A stretch of DNA of 64,000 nucleotides from Tridacna crocea (lineage: Eukaryota > Mollusca > Bivalvia > Cardiida > Cardiidae). Every line of letters begins with the position of its first letter. Position 1 is the stretch's first letter. This document shows positions 62,617 through 64,000 of the stretch, in pieces. The translations under genes and the position numbers were made by a program. The DNA lies in the NCBI GenBank assembly GCA_943736015.1, contig OX031068.1, positions 31,740,296 to 31,804,295 on the forward strand, written 5' to 3'. The notes under the pieces were generated by a model. It was not told the DNA's origin, ran no database searches, and saw nothing but the letters and a program-made list of their open reading frames with translations.

Positions 62617-62844
62617 TTAACCCTTTACCACACAGCAAAATTTTAGCCTTGTCTAAATTGAAGGCATTTGCAGACAAATATTTTAATGCTGGTCAAGTGG
62701 TGTAATTGTTCTTTGATAAGGTAGAAAACATTGTGGGAAAAGGAGAAAATGCTGGTGACCAGCGTTTTCTCCTTTTCCCACAATGTTTTCAAAAGGCTTC
62801 TTTGTCAGGGTTGTTAGAATTCGTTATTATGTGGTAAAGGGTTA
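62617..62844 (-). mobile_element. Hp1 MITE, full copy
   Basis: TTAA at both ends. Apex TGGTGACCAGCG. Confidence 0.88.
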
Positions 62845-62881
62845 ATCCTTTACCTCAAGACAAAATTTTAGACAAGTTTAA
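62841..62881 (-). mobile_element. Hp1 arm B end fragment
   Basis: TTAATCCTTTACCTCAAGAC to TTTTAGACAAGTTTAA, lying between two full copies. Confidence 0.7.
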
Positions 62882-63106
62882 CCCATTGTCGCACAATCCT
62901 TACTTTTGACGACCCTGAGAAAGAAGCCTTTAGAAAACAATGTGGGAAAAGGAGAAAATACTGGTAACCATCATTTTCTCGTTTTTCCACAATGTTTTCT
63001 TCATTTCCCAGAACAAATTTCAAATTTTCAGTCACTTTTATCTTGTCATCTGCAAATGCTTTCCATTTGGACAAGCCTAAAATATTGTCGTTTGGTACAG
63101 AGTTAA
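62878..63106 (+). mobile_element. Hp1 MITE, full copy
   Basis: TTAA at both ends. Apex ACTGGTAACCATC. Confidence 0.9.
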
Positions 63107-63164
63107 ATAAAAACATATTTGTACACCAGAAAGGAAATATGGTTCAAACGCTTAACTTTGCCTT

Positions 63165-63382
63165 GTGATGTATAGAAAACATTATGGGAAAAGGAGAAAA
63201 TGCTTAACTCTTTACCAAACGACAAAATCATGGACCAGTCCAAATTGAAAGCATTTACAGACAACAAAATAAAAGTGACTAAGACTTTGAAATTTGTTTT
63301 GTGAAGGATAGAAAACATTGTGGGAAAAGGAGAAAATGCTGGTTACCAGCATTTTCTTCTTTTCCTACAATGTTTTCAAAAA
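63165..63382 (-). mobile_element. Hp1 half stem plus Hp1 copy
   Basis: A stem scrap (GAAAACATTATGGG to AAAATGC) abuts the TTAA at 63204. The following copy lacks the outer part of arm A. Confidence 0.75.
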
Positions 63383-63409
63383 CATTTTTGTTGCAGAATG
63401 CATAATGGT

Positions 63410-63690
63410 TTAGTACAAAAGCAAGAGTTGAAAAAAATTCATGGGCAGATAATTCCATAATGAAATCACAGCAGGTTTATGAAAATTGCAAATGCACAAC
63501 TTCATATATATATTATGAACCCTGTGTGTAAATTTGAGTTCAGTACGTGAAAAACTGTAGGAGTATTGCTCTGGACAAAATTGTGTCTTCGGACAGACAG
63601 ATGGACGGACAAACGGCCAGACAGACAGCCATCGCAATTCCAGTATACCCCCTTCTACTATGTTGTCGGAGGTATAATAATCACATTTTT
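63410..63690. mobile_element. Interspersed repeat, GACGGA/TATAATAA-tail family
   Basis: AGCAGGTTTATGAAAATTGC, CCTGTGTGTAAATTTGAG, GACAGACAGATGGACGG and GTCGGAGGTATAATAATC parallel the 52085-52505 copy. Confidence 0.65.
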
Positions 63691-63874
63691 AAGGTTGTTC
63701 TAGTCTTCAACCAATGTAGATCAAAAATCAGGCAGCCTGTTTTTTGAAGCATTTTTGAAGGCCAATTTGATGCTACTGAATTAATATAACTTTTTTTGAT
63801 AATCTAAAGTTTTACACATGTCTTCATCATGTATTCCTCTTCCACAACAAATATCATAATACATCAACATCAAC

Positions 63875-64000
63875 ACTTTCACTCACTTTTTACCCTTTCA
63901 ATTCAACACATCGTCAACATGCTCACTCACTTTTTAACCATTCAGTCAACACATCAGCATTAACACATTCACTCCCTATTTACCCATTCAGTCAATGCAT
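63875..64000. repeat. 44-46 bp minisatellite, running off the window
   Basis: Units TCACTCACTTTTTAACC then ATTCAGTCAACACATCAGC start at about 63879, 63923 and 63969. Confidence 0.75.

Noticed and set aside
1-64000. CRISPR array, bacterial operons or prophage
   Set aside because: Introns, SINEs and a filamin gene show a eukaryote. The regularly recurring palindromes are transposons of variable spacing, not spacers between direct repeats.
1-64000. piggyBac transposase gene
   Set aside because: No frame of suitable length or with recognisable catalytic motifs is present. The MITEs must rely on an element elsewhere.

Overview
The window looks like AT-rich nuclear DNA of a mollusc, most likely a bivalve. 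Coding sequence is sparse and split by spliceosomal introns. Molluscan-style tRNA-derived SINE fragments are present, including the block ACGTTAAAGAACC, as are several long interspersed repeats ending in runs of GACGGACGGA. The species cannot be named from the sequence alone.

Genes. One complete-looking gene lies on the minus strand from 54404 to 28474. Ten exons with GT/AG borders, all phase-1 introns, join into an open frame of 1122 codons (1121 aa). Exon 1 encodes about 593 residues of mostly disordered Ser/Thr/Lys/acidic sequence. Exons 2-10 encode five consecutive filamin-type Ig repeats and a short C-terminal tail. No calponin-homology actin-binding domain is visible. The product is therefore either a short or alternative form of a filamin/jitterbug-like gene, or a stand-alone filamin-repeat protein. 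A second minus-strand gene starts at 12230. Only its first coding exon is recognisable, the N-terminal edge of an arrestin-domain (ARRDC-like) protein.

Repeats. The rest is dominated by one class of short non-autonomous DNA transposon (MITE). About 100 full or partial copies are present. A full copy is about 228 bp, is bounded by the target site TTAA, and has piggyBac-like ends (C-C/T-CTTTACC). A near-perfect 34+34 bp palindrome in its centre (arm core GTGGGAAAAGGAGAAAATGC, apex TGGTAACCA) joins two unrelated flanks, here called arm A (carries CACACAATCCC) and arm B (carries CGACAAAATTTTAGAC). I call this main family Hp1. Two smaller families, Hp2 and Hp3, share the ends and hairpin plan but have different bodies. 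Orientation is given as + when arm A is on the left. Copies occur alone, nested in other repeats, and in end-to-end arrays sharing a single TTAA.

Layout. 1-3.4 kb: Hp1/Hp2 cluster and a SINE. 3.4-9.2 kb: gene-poor, with an 899-bp inverted-repeat element (7862-8760). 9.2-12.0 kb: Hp1 cluster. 12.1-12.2 kb: arrestin-like exon. 12.8-18 kb: Hp1 copies, a SINE split by an Hp1 insertion, and foldback repeats. 18.1-19.4 kb: 46-bp minisatellite interrupted by an Hp1 insertion. 19.7-28.0 kb: dense Hp1/Hp3. 28.5-54.4 kb: the filamin-like gene, with introns holding Hp1/Hp2 copies, two long interspersed repeats, a 29-bp minisatellite and foldback elements. 54.5-64 kb: dense Hp1, and the start of another minisatellite at the right edge.
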